NCBI GenBank assembly: GCA_961205875.1
Contig: OY540819.1
Location: 4,528,501 to 4,592,500 of the forward strand
Reading direction: 5' to 3'
DNA: 64,000 nt
Source of the DNA: Sialis fuliginosa
Lineage: Eukaryota; Arthropoda; Insecta; Megaloptera; Sialidae
The notes beneath the pieces are model-generated. The model was not told the DNA's origin and did not search any database. It saw nothing but the letters and a program-made list of their open reading frames with translations. A program made the position numbers and the translations under genes. Positions 24,297 through 35,503 of this stretch are shown piece after piece; position 1 is the first letter of the stretch, and each line of letters opens with the position of its first letter.

Positions 24297-25405
24297 ATGA
24301 AATTCGTTTACTTATTTCTCATTGTTGGTAAGTATTAACCTATGTTATATTAATTTATTTTTTTAATATTTATGTATGAAAGGGGTATTGGCAACTTAAT
24401 TATATACAGTAACAAACTAAATAGTCATTCCCCGAGTTACGGCTCTTATGTTGCTTTGTAATTACATATATTTTAATTAACACCTTTTTTGGGAAGTTGT
24501 TAAAACAGTTTTTCGACTAGTGACATTTTCGAGTTACGGCAAGTGTTTGGAATTGAATGTGATGTAACTTTAGCGTATGATTGTATAAATGTTATTTTAC
24601 TAAAGATTTAGTACACGGAGGAAAATGATGAATTTACAATCCATATTTTTAGTAAAAAAAATGATAATTATTGTAATACGGAAGTTATTATTTAGGAGTT
24701 GTAATTTTTCCTAAAATTTGATTTCCATTTTTCTCCGAGTATCTAATCCATTTCTAATAAAAAAATTAAAACAGCAAATGGTGATAAAACTTCAATTACT
24801 TTATATGTGCCTTATGTGGGCTACAAAATATAATTTGTTTTAATATTTAGCTACGGCAATGTTTGGAATGGCATCAGCTAGACCAAATTGTGAGAATATC
24901 GCATGCGGTCGTTTCTTCCTTCCAACATGCGCAATTAATATGTTTGGAGTAAAGAAATACTTTTTCCATCCCTGCGGCGTTTGGAGACACCAATGTTTAC
25001 AACCAAACTTAGGTTTGATATTAATTTTATTCTAGAAAACCTTTACTAAAATCTCAAAACTTCACAAAAAAATTAATATGGGACTATTTATCATTTTTTC
25101 TATTCTATTTTATCTTAAATTTTATAACTTCTATGTGTATTTTAACCCAGAGACCTTGCAATAAAAATACGACGTTATTTCCGAAGAGAGATGCCTTAAG
25201 GACCCCCAAAAAATTTAAATGAATATGTAGTTTTTGAGTGATTAGTAAAATACATACATTACTTATTGTTAGAAGCTTAGACAGTTAAAACTACAAATTC
25301 GAAAATTATATTATTATCATTGCTTAACTCTGATTTTTATTCATTTTAGGTTGGCGTATTGTAATGCAACAAGGCTACTGCACAAGATCATGGGAATGGA
25401 TGTGA
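24297..25405 (+). CDS. K1: secreted six-cysteine Kazal-like peptide (82 aa)
   Basis: Three exons, 24297-24327, 24851-25012 and 25350-25405, both introns phase 1 (donors G|GTAAGT and G|GTTTGA; acceptors TTTAG). Residues 1-20 form a signal peptide (MKFVYLFLIV..MASA). The mature part has six cysteines at 24, 29, 37, 52, 59 and 75, spaced x4-x7-x14-x6-x15. The x7 between Cys2 and Cys3 and the CAIN..G core match Kazal serine-protease inhibitors. The long Cys3-Cys4 loop and x6 before Cys5 match the non-classical, vasotab-like insect type. The Kazal P1 position (second residue after Cys2) is Arg31, which would suit a trypsin-like target if it inhibits at all. K1 is the most diverged member with K6, and its first intron is 523 bp against about 90 bp in K2-K5. 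Role inferred from fold only: extracellular, possibly salivary, venom or immune. Confidence 0.88.
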
Positions 25406-27144
25406 TTATTTAAAACATAATAATCATTATAACATCATTTCGTCCTGAAAAATATATATTGTTGTGAATTTCAAATTATTGGTTATTCATTAAATTAATA
25501 TATTACTACATTGATCTTGTAATTATTTCTACCTATCGATATTTATTTACATATAACTTGTACATATATGTTTTCATTTTTTTGAGGGCCTTGCTATCTC
25601 AGTATTTAAATTTAAGAAGCAAAATTAACTCTTATACATTAAACTTGTGAAATTTTAATTAATATTTTCATTGTATATCGATTTTGAAGTAATGAAATTA
25701 TGGGACGTACTAAGTCTAAGTAAAACCGACACTGCATGAAAATTAAATATTATATTTATATAACGTTTAGTAGTTAATATTTACTTTTTTAATCAATACA
25801 TAATTAATAATTAATATTGTCCTAGTTAAGGAAATTCAATTTTTATCAATCCGATTCATTGCCGTCGGTTTTTTTATTTCAAATAAAATTAATAACCATT
25901 TCAATGATCAATAATAATAACGAATTCTTAACTACTCAAAAAATATATTTAAAACAATATGTAATTAATATAACATGAATAAGTGATTATCACTTTTAAG
26001 AAACAATAGTGTGTTTTCTTGTACCAAATTCGAATTATTTCTATATTGCATGTTCATAATAAATGCAACTGTTACTATAGTATGTATGCATTTTACAACT
26101 TTAGAGACTATTATTAAAAAAAAACTATACTTTTTATCTCTTTCTGGTCAACATTGAAAGTTTCAATGAAGTATTTATAAATAAAATTTAAAATTAAAAA
26201 CGCTATAATAATTTAAAAACAATTAAGTAAAAAATATTATAGTTCTAAAGTTATTGAATTTTTATCTTTACGATTAGTTAGTGTCTGTGTTTTATAATTT
26301 AAATCCATATTAATTACTACGAGTAGGTAATTATTTACGGACAAAACTGACTTATTTAAAACAATAAAAATAATAAAAATTAATGAATATTTCCAATATA
26401 ATATTATATTCGCTTTAATCAAATTCGCATTATTTTTGTAAAACCTGTTTCAGAAAAACGCAAATTATTAAATAAAATATATGCAATGATTCTTATTTTA
26501 TTAAAACATATTTCTGACAAACTAAAAAAAGATAATAAAATTAATAGGACATAAACTATAGATAATAATATTAATAATATAATAATAGTGACGATAAATA
26601 TAAATAAAAACAAACTTGTTTGTTTAAACGTCAAAAATTTATTTAAGAAAAAAAAAAAAAAAAAACGTTTGACGTTTAAACAAACAAGTTTGTTTTTGAT
26701 AATAATATTCTCTACAATATAAAAAATAAAAGATAAAAACTATCGAGTATGTTATTATCTATAATTTATTCCCCATACATATTTTTCCAACATTTATGAT
26801 TTAGCAAGAAAGATTTTTTTTTAAGAATTATTTAGAATCACCCACACTGTTCACTCTCAAAAAATGTGTGCATATTCTACTAGAGAGTATCATTTTACAT
26901 GTTCAGTAAAAATTTCAAGATTCTAGCTTATAAAGTTTACGAAACATTTTGTTTTGACTGAAAAGTGAGATTAATAGGGTTTCTTCGGAACCCTAAAAAG
27001 AAGTGCATTAAAAATATTATTCTTGATAATTACATGCACATAAAAAATTATATCATAAATCATCACAAATAAAATATTTGAGATTCAATTATATGAGATG
27101 TTTATTTTGAAACACACTGTACATTTATAAATAAAAATACTACG
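25406..27144. other. spacer between K1 and K2, left part of duplicated block
   Basis: From about 25720 this spacer is a near copy of about 32440-33380 (for example GTGTGTTTTCTTGTACC / GTGTGTTTGCACC and TCTTTCTGGTCAACATTGAA), which precedes K4. It also holds AAAAACGCTATAATAAT text shared with the spacers before K3 and K5. A hairpin insertion at about 26566-26712 is absent from the K4 copy. The region carries no gene. Confidence 0.7.
26606..26697. repeat. perfect 30-bp inverted repeat with A-rich loop
   Basis: The 30-base arm ending in TTTAAACGTCAAA (26606-26635) is perfectly inverted at 26668-26697. The loop is 32 bases with an A run. The sister spacer before K4 (around 33200) lacks it: there TAATAATATTCTCTACAATA is continuous, while here GATAATAATATT is present on both sides of the insertion. 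This is therefore a small insertion with a possible 12-base duplication. Confidence 0.85.
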
Positions 27145-27179
27145 TATATAAGTCATTCGTAAAATATTTTCAAGCAGTT
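27145..27179 (+). promoter_or_regulatory. K2 core promoter: TATATAAG plus GCAGT initiator
   Basis: TATATAAG starts at 27145 and GCAGTT has its A at 27176, 31 bases downstream. The same pair, within the shared text ACTACGTATATAAGTCAT, precedes K3, K4 and K5. Confidence 0.72.
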
Positions 27180-27211
27180 TAATATTTTATTTGTAAATAA
27201 AGAAAATTACA

Positions 27212-27909
27212 ATGAAGTTTTCCTATATTTTATTTTTTATTGGTAAATAAATAACATCGTGCTGTTTGAGTTAGAAATCAAATCAAGTTGAATATACAAT
27301 ATAACAATATTAATAATAAATTTTTAGTTTCAGCTATGTTTGCATTGACATTAGCTTGGCCAACAGAAAAGTGTTTGGTATTATGCGATTTAATGAAAAG
27401 ATCAATATGCGCCGTAAATATACATGGGGAAAATAGAGTTTTCGGCGATGAATGCAGCGTTGAGAAACTTCAATGCGAGGAACCTGAAGCAGGTATGTGA
27501 ATAATCATAGATTTGTACTCGTATAATATGTTTATTATTTAACTACATATTTAGTATCAGAATGAAATTTTTAAATTGAGACTCAACGAAGTCTTCAATA
27601 GGAGTTACATGCAAATAAATTACGAGTTGGGATTTTAATTTTTAATGACATATGTACAAATGTATACTAATACATAGTTACATATAAACAGTCTTTATAG
27701 TCAGTCCAATTCCTACCCTATTATATTGTTATAAAAATATCATGTTAATTTTGAAATACCGAATATATTGTTTGCAGTACCTTAAAAATGAATGATGCAT
27801 TTATTTTAAATTTTTATATATTTCAGGTTGGAAAATAGTTGATCGAAACTGTAGAAGTAACGACGGTATATACATGGGAGATATTATAAAAAATATGTCC
27901 CATGTATAA
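27212..27909 (+). CDS. K2: secreted six-cysteine Kazal-like peptide (90 aa)
   Basis: Exons 27212-27242, 27334-27492 and 27827-27909; both introns phase 1 (91 and 334 bp). The signal peptide is residues 1-18 (MKFSYILFFI..LTLA). Cysteines are at 24, 28, 36, 51, 58 and 72, spacing x3-x7-x14-x6-x13. The core CAVNIHG..VFGDEC matches the Kazal pattern in which a Tyr/Phe and an Asn/Asp-Glu precede Cys4. The P1-equivalent residue is Leu30, which in classical inhibitors points to chymotrypsin- or elastase-like targets. The acidic linker EEPEAGWKIVD is shared with K4. The C-terminal tail after Cys6 (18 residues) ends NMSHV, so it differs from the K3/K5 tail. AATAAA follows 29 bases after the stop. An ATG inside intron 1 (27288) opens a read-through frame into exon 2, but that product would lose the conserved exon 1 signal-peptide start, so I use exon 1. 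Confidence 0.92.
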
Positions 27910-27937
27910 TGTACATTGTTACAATCACAAAGTTTAT

Positions 27938-27943
27938 AATAAA
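27938..27943 (+). other. K2 poly(A) signal AATAAA
   Basis: AATAAA is followed by GTTACTATTAAAGAATGG, a 3' flank also found after K4 and, with small changes, after K3 and K5. Confidence 0.7.
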
Positions 27944-28259
27944 GTTACTATTAAAGAATGGTTTATTTAATAGTTATAACTGCGTATTCAGTTTTTTACT
28001 TTCCTATTTAACAATATATAACTATGTATAAGCTATATACATAAATCAATGTAGAAATATATTGATATTGGTTTATTTCAAATGATATACAACTTAAGTA
28101 TATATACAGAAAACGTCAAAAAAAAAATAATATATATAGAAAATACATCTCAAACAAAGAAACAAAAAATAAATTAAAATACATATCAATACAGAAAAAA
28201 AAGACCAATAAAATACAAAATATAATATAGAATATACTATAATACAATTCAATAAAATT

Positions 28260-29960
28260 AAAATTCACTACTACTTTAGATACACTTATCTATTAGGTCG
28301 GTCTTGCAGGCAGCCTTAAATTTTTTTATATTATCTATTTCTCTCAGTACCTCTGGAAGTTTATTATAGAATATAATCCCCTTATAGAATAAGGAATTCT
28401 TAATTAATGAAAGCCTATATTTGGGTGTTCTCAATTGTAAAGCCGATCTTGTGTCATAATTATGATTGTAATTATTTAGATCAAATTGATCTATATTGTT
28501 TTTACTTCCTCGCAATATTGAAGATACGAGAAGCTATGTGATCGTTTCAGATTTAGACCAAAAATAATTTCTCCAATTTCAAAATTTTAAATTGATTTAT
28601 CCGTTTCACGTCAAGACAAACACTTTTCGTTCCGTGTCTGTCTGTCTTCCCGTGTGTCCGTCCGTCCGTCCGTCTGTCCCCTGAATCCTTGTCACACGAA
28701 TAACTCATGAACCACTGAACCGATATTATTGAAACTTAGTCGAATGGTTGGGTTTGGTTTGAGGACGGTCCCATTTCAAAATCATCAAAATCGTGTGTAA
28801 GGGGAAGAGGTGACACCCCAAAATATTTCTTTTTTCAAGATATCTCAAGAACGACACATATTACGAGAAAATTTTATAGAATATTTTTTGTAGAGCATTA
28901 AATTTCATATAATATGGGTCTACTACGTTTATTGTAAAATATTCCCTTACAATGATTTATCTCAATTTATTTTAAAAATTCGTGTTTTGTTTTTCTAAAT
29001 TGATATTTGATTGGATATATTAAATGTCATTTTGACGTTTTAAATGTAATTTTAGCGTTTTAAATGTCACTTTGACGTTTTAAGTGTCATTTTGACATTT
29101 GCATAAATTTAGATTTAGATTGAAATTGTCAAAAAATTAAAAATATATGAAAGAATATTCAGGTGCGTTTTAAGAAAAATTTCGAACTAAGATTTTTTAG
29201 AAAAATTTTTATAAAAATTAAATGGTTAACCAATGCCAGGCAATTTATCTGAATACTATCGGTTTTAGTGAATTTAGCACGAGGAAGAACTTTGAATTTA
29301 CTTGGCAGATGTTTTTTATATAAATTATACATTCTAAAATGTACAAGACTGGCAACGTGAGTATTTTATATAATTTAAAATATTATTTTGTAGTATGTAT
29401 GCATAGTATAATGTTATTAATATTTCTTTTGATATAATCCTTCTTAAATTTCTGAATAGAAAATATTTATATTTATTGTTTTACACAAATCAATAAATAC
29501 ATATTATATGAGTTTTGAAATGAGTTTGAAGTCTTTCAATTTGGTTGAAGTTTCATCAGAACATACAACATTGCAATCACCATGATTATTATTTGAATTT
29601 GTAATGTTGAAATTTATATATTTAGTTTTGTCAATCTTAAACATTATTTTATTTGCGTTTAGCCATTTTAACAGTACATCATTAGCAGAAACCTCAATTT
29701 CATCAAATTCTTTTTTTGAGATTAAGATTGTGATATCATCTGCGTAAAAAATGGTGCTAGGATGATTTAGGTAACTGTACAGATCATTAATATAAATTAA
29801 CCAAATCGTGACCGAGTTTTTTTTTAGTTACCGATATTGCTGATTTTTCTGTCATCAATTCATACCTATCAAAGCAGAAAGTAGAGGACCAAGTACACTA
29901 CCTTGCAGTACGCCTACTTCTATAAATTAGGTATTGGATTTTATACCAATGCCCGCATTT
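28260..29960 (-). mobile_element. decayed LINE reverse transcriptase, CR1/Jockey-like, interrupted
   Basis: Read on the minus strand from right to left: GVLQGSVLGPLLS near 29910 (the RT motif usually GVPQGSVLGPLLF), INDLYSYLNHPST and the catalytic FYADDITILI at about 29730-29770, then LKWLNANKIMFKIDKTKY, and after an insertion the C-terminal part YDTRSALQLRTPK, SLFYKGIIFYNKLPEVLREI at 28276-28515. This order is diagnostic of a non-LTR retrotransposon RT, most like the CR1/Jockey group. Frames are broken and both ends are missing, so it is inactive. The same fragment, more deleted, follows K4. Confidence 0.9.
28505..29318 (-). repeat. 0.8-kb dispersed repeat inserted in the LINE
   Basis: This is the uninterrupted, inverted copy of the repeat at 20837-23460. 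It includes the GTCTGTCTGTC/GTCCGTCCGTCC run and the TGTCATTTTGACGTTTTAAA tandem words at 29025-29100. In the sister spacer at about 35900 the LINE text GATCCATATTGTTTTT runs straight into TATATAAATTATTCATTC, giving the empty site. Confidence 0.85.
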
Positions 29961-29990
29961 TTTATTGTTAAAATATAAAATATAAAAACG

Positions 29991-30587
29991 CTATAATAAT
30001 GTAAATACAATTAAGAAAAGACCATTATAGTTACTTAAGTTAATGAATTTTTATCTTTCCGATTAGTTGGTGTATGTTTTTTATAATTTATAACCATATT
30101 AATTACTACGATATAATAATAATATGTTATATAATTAACATTAATGAGCACTTCTAAGAAAATATTGTATTTGCTTCAATCAAATTCACATTATTTTTAT
30201 ACAACCTGTTTCAGAAAAATGGATTATATTATTAAAAAATAATAAAAAAACAAAATACTGTTTTTAGCCCCTAAGGGTCAAATTTTACTGATTCAGATCT
30301 ACATTTTGATACCTCACACGTTGTACTATACATTTATATTATATATAAAGCCCCTTGCAAGATTCTAGCTTATAAAGTTTACGAAATATTTTATTTTGAC
30401 TGAAAAGTGAGATTAATAGGGTTTCTTCGGAATCCTAAAAAGAAGTGCATTGAAAATATTATTCTTGGTAATTACATGCACACATAAAATTATATCATAA
30501 ATTATCACAAATAAAATTATTGAAGATACAATTAAATGACACGTTTATTTTGTAACACACTGTACATTTATGAATAAAAATACTACG
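29991..30587. other. proximal 5' spacer of K3 (copied before K5)
   Basis: Closely matches 36170-36838 upstream of K5 (for example GAGCACTTCTAAGAAAATAT and TCAGATCTACATTTTGATAC). The 112-codon frame before K5 (36317-36655) is the same DNA and is broken here, so it is not a gene. Confidence 0.65.
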
Positions 30588-30595
30588 TATATAAG
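30588..30595 (+). promoter_or_regulatory. K3 TATA box (TATATAAG)
   Basis: TATATAAG lies 62 bases before the predicted end of the 5' UTR, in the same ACTACGTATATAAGTCATC context as the other central genes. The initiator is less clear than in K2, K4 and K5: no GCAGT occurs at the expected position near 30619. Confidence 0.62.
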
Positions 30596-30656
30596 TCATC
30601 CGTAAAATACTTCAAGTAGATTAACATTTGAATTATTGTAAATAAAGAAAATTACA

Positions 30657-32168
30657 ATGAAGTTTTTCTACATCTTATTTTTTATTGGTAAGTAGATAAC
30701 ATCGTGCTGTTTGAGTTAGAAATCAAATAAAGTTGAATATATATTATAACAATATTAATAATTTTGTAGTTTCAGCTATGTTTGCAGTGATATCAGCTGG
30801 ACCAACAAGAAAGTGTGACCCAAGAATATTACTAAATTTAAATCCAATGTGCGGAATAAATATACATGGACAAAAAGAAGTTTTCCCCAATGAAAGCCGC
30901 TTTAAGTATCAGAAATGTATGGAACCTGAAGCAGGTATGTGAATAATTATAGATTTGTATAATATGTTTATAGTTTTAACTACATATTTAGTAACAGAAT
31001 GCAATATTTAGAATGAGACTCAACGGAGTCTTCACAAGGAGTTACTTGCAAACGAATTATCAGTTGGTTTTTTTTAATGACATATGTACACTAATGGATA
31101 GTTACATTTAAGCAGTCTATATTGACTCACAAGGGGAAGCAGCAGCACGGTTAATGAAAATTTCAATGAGTTTGTGGTATGACAAACTAGAGCAAAAATA
31201 AAAAGACACGTGTCCAACAATTTGATCTTATAGGCCTTAATTACAAAGATAATTAACTTTGAAAATTTGTGTATGCAATATAACCGTGTATTATGTTCGC
31301 TCGAAATATAAGTGTGTTGGCCCTACGGTCAACGCGCTGGCGTCTCGCCTAGTTTTAAGATTTTGATTTTAATTTTTATTTACAATTATTTTTTATTTTT
31401 TTGTACACATTACCTCTCCCACTTGCGTAAAAATCGATAAATTAGACATAAATAAAACATATATTATTATTGACAATGAAAATATTGATATATATACGCC
31501 AGTACATAATTATTAATTTGTTTTAAAGTAAATTTAATTTATTATTGACACAACTCATTAGTTTTAATTAATAAATTGAAAAGTTTTAATAAAAAACAAA
31601 CTTGAAAGAAACCACAAACATCTATTGTCAATAATAATATATGTTTTATTTATGTCTAATTTATCGATTTTTACGCACGTGGGAGAGGTAATGTGTACAA
31701 AAAAAATAAAAAATAATTGTAAATAAAAATTAAAATCAAAATCTTAAAACTAGGCGAGACGCCAGCGCGTTGACCGTAGGGCCAACACACTTATATTTCG
31801 AGCGAACATAATACACGGTTATATTGAATACACAAATTTTCAAAGTTAATTATCTTTGTAATTAAGGCCTATGAGATCAAATTGTTGGACACGTGTCTTT
31901 TTATTTTTGCTCTAGTTTGACATACCACAAGCTCATTGAAATTCTCATTAACCGTGCTGTTGCTTCCCCTTGTCAGTCCAATTCCTACCCTATTATTTTG
32001 GTATAAAAATATCAAGTTAATATTAAAATGCCGAATATATTGTTCATACCTAGTACCTTAAAAATGAATTATGCATTTATTTATAAAAAAAATTATATTT
32101 CAGATTGGAAAATAGTTGATCAAAACTGTGCAGACGAATTAAAACAACAAGAGTGGTTAAACTCTTAA
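30657..32168 (+). CDS. K3: Kazal-like peptide lacking Cys2 and Cys4 (84 aa)
   Basis: Exons 30657-30687, 30776-30934 and 32104-32168; introns phase 1. Signal peptide 1-18 (MKFFYILFFI..ISA). It aligns with K2 and K4 without gaps through the domain. Cysteines remain at 24, 36, 58 and 72, but position 28 is Ile and position 51 is Ser. These are Cys2 and Cys4, disulfide partners in Kazal domains (1-5, 2-4, 3-6), so one bridge is removed cleanly. The P1-equivalent Leu30 and the NIHGQ..VF core are kept. Intron 2 is 1169 bp because an 843-bp foldback element sits inside it; splice sites are intact. The codon split by intron 2 is GAT (Asp64) instead of GGT (Gly). The tail is ADELKQQEWLNS, shared in type with K5. 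AATAAA follows 56 bases after the stop. The reading frame is intact, so this is not an obvious pseudogene. Confidence 0.88.
31130..31972. mobile_element. 843-bp foldback element in K3 intron 2
   Basis: The ends ACAAGGGGAAGCAGCAGCAC / GTGCTGTTGCTTCCCCTTGT begin inverted arms of about 350 bp (31130-31480 and 31622-31972) that include GGACACGTGT, GTGTTGGCCCTACGGTCAAC and CTCGCCTAGTTTTAAGATTT. The unpaired centre is about 140 bp. K2, K4 and K5 intron 2 keep the empty site (TAGTCAGTCCAATTCCTA). The flanking duplication is not resolved; TCA is possible. The block GGCCCTACGGTCAACGCGCT resembles the head of tRNA-derived SINEs, but I could not confirm a B box. Confidence 0.92.
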
Positions 32169-32224
32169 AAAATAATTTCAATACCTACATATATAATATA
32201 CATTATTATTATCAAACAGGTTTT

Positions 32225-32230
32225 AATAAA
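32225..32230 (+). other. K3 poly(A) signal AATAAA
   Basis: AATAAA is followed by GTAACTATTAAATAATGGTT, as after K5. Confidence 0.7.
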
Positions 32231-34591
32231 GTAACTATTAAATAATGGTTTATTTAACAGTTATAACTGCGTATTCAGTTTTATTCTATCCTATTTAACT
32301 TATATGCTATATACATAAGTCAATGAAGAAATATATGACTATAGTGTGCGATAAAAATTTTGACAGGTGTGATGAAGATTCAGGGGGCAGACTAACTAAC
32401 TAATTTTAAATATTTTTATAAAATGTAATTGCTTTTCATATTATTAACCGACACTGCATGTAAAATTGTCATATATTATATTTATATAACGTAGTAGATA
32501 ATATTTACTTGTTTATTTCAATACTAATTACTAACTACTCAAAAAATATATTTAAAACATTAAGTAATTAATATAATATGAATTAGGTAATTATCACTTT
32601 TAAGAAACAATAGTGTGTTTGCACCAAATCTGCATTATTTCTATATTGCATGTTCATAATAAATGCCACTGTTACTATAGTATGTATGCATTTTACAACT
32701 TTAGAGACTATTATTTAAAAAAAACTATACTCTTTATCTCTTTCTGGTCAACATTGAAAGTTTCAATGAAGTATTTATAAATAAAATTTAAAATAAAAAC
32801 GCTATAATAATTTAAATACAATTAAGTAAACAATATTATAGTTACTAAAGTTACTGAATTTTTATCTTTCCGATTAGTTGGTGTCTGTTTTTTATAATTT
32901 AAATCCATATTAATTACTACGAGTATTTTATTAGTTACCGACAAAAGTGACTTATTAAAACAATACAAATAATTAAAATTAATGAACATTTCCAAAAAAT
33001 ATTCTATTCGCTTTAATCAAATTCACATTATTTTTGTAAAACCTGTTTCAGAAAAACGCATATATATTATTAAATAAAATATATGCCATGAGAACCAACG
33101 GGCTTTCTTATATACGTAATAAAGGCAGAACAGTGCACGTGATTCTTATTTTATTAAAACATATTTCTGACAAACTAAAAAAAGAGAATAAAATTAATAG
33201 CACATAAACTATAGGTAATAATATTCTCTACAATATAAAAAATAAAAGATAAAAACTATCGAGTATGTTATTATCTATAATTTATTCCACATACATATTT
33301 TTCCAACATTTATGATTTAGCTAGAAAGATTTTTTTAAAAGAATTATTTAGAATCACCCACACTGTTCACTCTCAGTATTACGTATAAGAAAGTTTTTTT
33401 CTTCTCTATTATGAAAAATTTGAAATTAAATTAAATTTTACTTCCATGTTCTGAAAGAAATGGAATTATTGTAATACCATCGAAAAATCGTGTCCGAGAA
33501 AATGACAAATTCTGATTGTACTAACTTCAAAACGTAAAGAAAAGTTAATTTCCGCATGGCAGCTGTGCGTGTGTCTGTGTGTCCGTGTGTCTGTGTGTCC
33601 TGCGGATGTAGAATTTTCTTTCGTTCACGATAACTACTGTAAAATGCACCGATCTGAATTATTTTTGGGAAAAATATTTGTCTCAGTGAGTACTCCAGAC
33701 CTATTGATTTTGGTGCTAATCGGATTAGGTGTTTTGGAAATATTTGAAATTTTGTAACTTTTTTCGTCTAAAAAGCGAACATTGCGAGTATTATCTAACT
33801 AATTTTGATAAGACTTGGTACATTTGTAGTTCAATTGAACCTAAGCGACATTTATTATTTGTACGTGCTTAAACAGCCATTGAAGGGGTGAAAAACACCC
33901 TCAAAATTTGAATTTTAAATACTAATTAATATGTCATAAATGTTGCCTTGGAAACAAATGCAACTAAATTCAGATTGTTAAATTAGTTGTTCTACGAATG
34001 TGTATTATGTTTTGGATATTAGAAAATTAGATTATATTTACATATATAAACATGGCAATACAGCTGTAACCGTCGTAAGTATATATGTTTTTTATGTATT
34101 ACGAAATTTATAATCATAGTAGTAGGTTATATAAATAAAATATAAAAAAAAATCATATTTAAAAATAATTTAAAAAAATAGAAAGAACATGGAAGTCATA
34201 TTGTATGGTTCTCCATACTGATTATTTTCTTTCAAAAGTATTTTTTTTTCGAAAATGAATTGAATATAAATTATAGATAATAATTTTACTAACAATTTTT
34301 AACTAATTCTCACTGTTTCAAGGTAATTCGAAAAATTCAAAAATCGACCTTAGTAAACATCCGTATATATTATATATATTGAAAAACTTTAAATTAATGT
34401 ACATTTGAGATCAAAAATCAAATATTGACTCGATTAATAGTAAAAAAAGTACATTAACAATATCGATCTTGATAATTACATGCTCATAAAAAAAAAATAT
34501 CATAAATCATCACAAATAAAATAATTGAGATTCAATTATATGAGATGTTTATTTTGAAACACACTGTACATTTATAAATAAAAATACCACG
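32231..34591. other. K3-K4 spacer, junction of the two duplicated blocks
   Basis: 32231-32360 is the K3 3' flank, matched after K5 (to about 37765). From about 32440 to 33380 the text repeats 25720-26860 upstream of K2, marking the start of the second block. About 33380-34440 is extra DNA absent before K2, including an inverted copy of the repeat at 1-226 (33430-33660). No gene. Confidence 0.65.
33430..33660. repeat. inverted copy of the repeat at 1-226
   Basis: Reverse complement of the window start, including CCGAGAAAATGACAAATTC, the GTGTCTGTGTGTCC run and GATAACTACTGTAAAATGC. The frame at 33569-33757 lies in this repeat and is not a gene. Confidence 0.8.
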
Positions 34592-34625
34592 TATATAAGT
34601 CATTCGTAAAATATTTTCAAGCAGT
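34592..34625 (+). promoter_or_regulatory. K4 core promoter: TATATAAG plus GCAGT initiator
   Basis: TATATAAG at 34592-34599 and GCAGTTT with its A at 34623, 31 bases on; the element pair is identical to K2. Confidence 0.72.
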
Positions 34626-34658
34626 TTAATATTTTATTTGTAAATAAAGAAAATTACA

Positions 34659-35336
34659 ATGAAGTTTTCCTATATCTTATTTTTTATTGGTAAATAAATA
34701 ACATCGTGCTGTTTGAGTTAGAAATCAAATCAAGTTGAATATACATTATAACAATATTAATAATAAATTTTTAGTTTCAGCTATGTTTGCATTGACATCA
34801 GCTTGGCCAACAGTAAATTGTCACATAATATGCCCTCTAATATATAAACCAGTATGCGCCGTAAATAAACATGGGCAAAATAGAGTTTTCGGCAATGAAT
34901 GCGGCGTTACGGTACTTCAATGTGAGGAACCTGAAGCAGGTATGTGAATAATCATAGATTTGTACTCGTATAATATGTTTATTATTTAACTACATATTTA
35001 GTATCAGAATGAAATTTTTAAATTGAGACTCAACGAAGACTTCAATAGGAGTTACGTGCAAACAAATTAAGAGTTGGGATTTTAATTTTTAATGACATAT
35101 GTACAAATGTATACTAATACATAGTTACATATAAGCAGTCTTTATAGTCAGTCCAATTCCTACCTTATTATATTGTTATAAAAATATCAAATTTATATTG
35201 AAATACTAAATATATTGTACCTAAAAATGAATGATGCAATTATTTTAAATTTTTATATATTTCAGGTTGGAAAATAGTTGATCGAAACTGTAGAAGTAAA
35301 GACGATATACTATTAAAAAATATGTCTAATGTATAA
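34659..35336 (+). CDS. K4: secreted six-cysteine Kazal-like peptide (86 aa)
   Basis: Exons 34659-34689, 34781-34939 and 35266-35336; introns phase 1 (91 and 326 bp). Signal peptide 1-18. Cysteines at 24, 28, 36, 51, 58 and 72 (x3-x7-x14-x6-x13). This copy is the closest to a textbook Kazal core: CPLIYKPVCAVN then VFGNEC. P1-equivalent Leu30. It shares the EEPEAGWKIVDRNCRS linker and the NMSxV tail end with K2, but the tail is four residues shorter. Its sequence, introns and flanks make it the sister copy of K2. AATAAA lies 29 bases after the stop. Likely secreted; protease inhibition is a family-level inference and the target is unknown. Confidence 0.92.
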
Positions 35337-35364
35337 TGTACATTGTTACAATCACACAGTTTAT

Positions 35365-35370
35365 AATAAA
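35365..35370 (+). other. K4 poly(A) signal AATAAA
   Basis: Same position relative to the stop and same downstream text (GTTACTATTAAAGAATGG) as K2. Confidence 0.7.
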
Positions 35371-35503
35371 GTTACTATTAAAGAATGGTTTATTTAATAG
35401 TTATAACTGCGTATTCAGTTTTTACTTTCATATTTAACAATATATAACTATGTATAAACTATATACATAAATCAATGTAGAAATATATAGATATTGGTTT
35501 ATT

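Larger units (their letters stand above)
27944..29990. other. K2-K3 spacer, filled by a LINE fragment and a repeat
   Basis: After the K2 3' flank the spacer consists of a minus-strand LINE fragment (28260-29960) interrupted at 28505-29318 by a dispersed repeat. No other gene is present. Confidence 0.7.

Noticed and set aside
31310..31365. tRNA-like head (GGCCCTACGGTCAACGCGCT) in the K3 foldback
   Set aside because: No B-box GGTTCGAATCC-type motif and no cloverleaf could be completed; at most a SINE-derived piece.
27288..34947. Open frames at 27288-27500, 30733-30942 and 34735-34947 starting at an ATG inside intron 1 of K2, K3 and K4
   Set aside because: They read through the intron 1 acceptor into exon 2 and past the exon 2 donor. 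The exon 1 ATG with its hydrophobic start, identical 31-nt length and consensus splice sites in all six genes is the better start.
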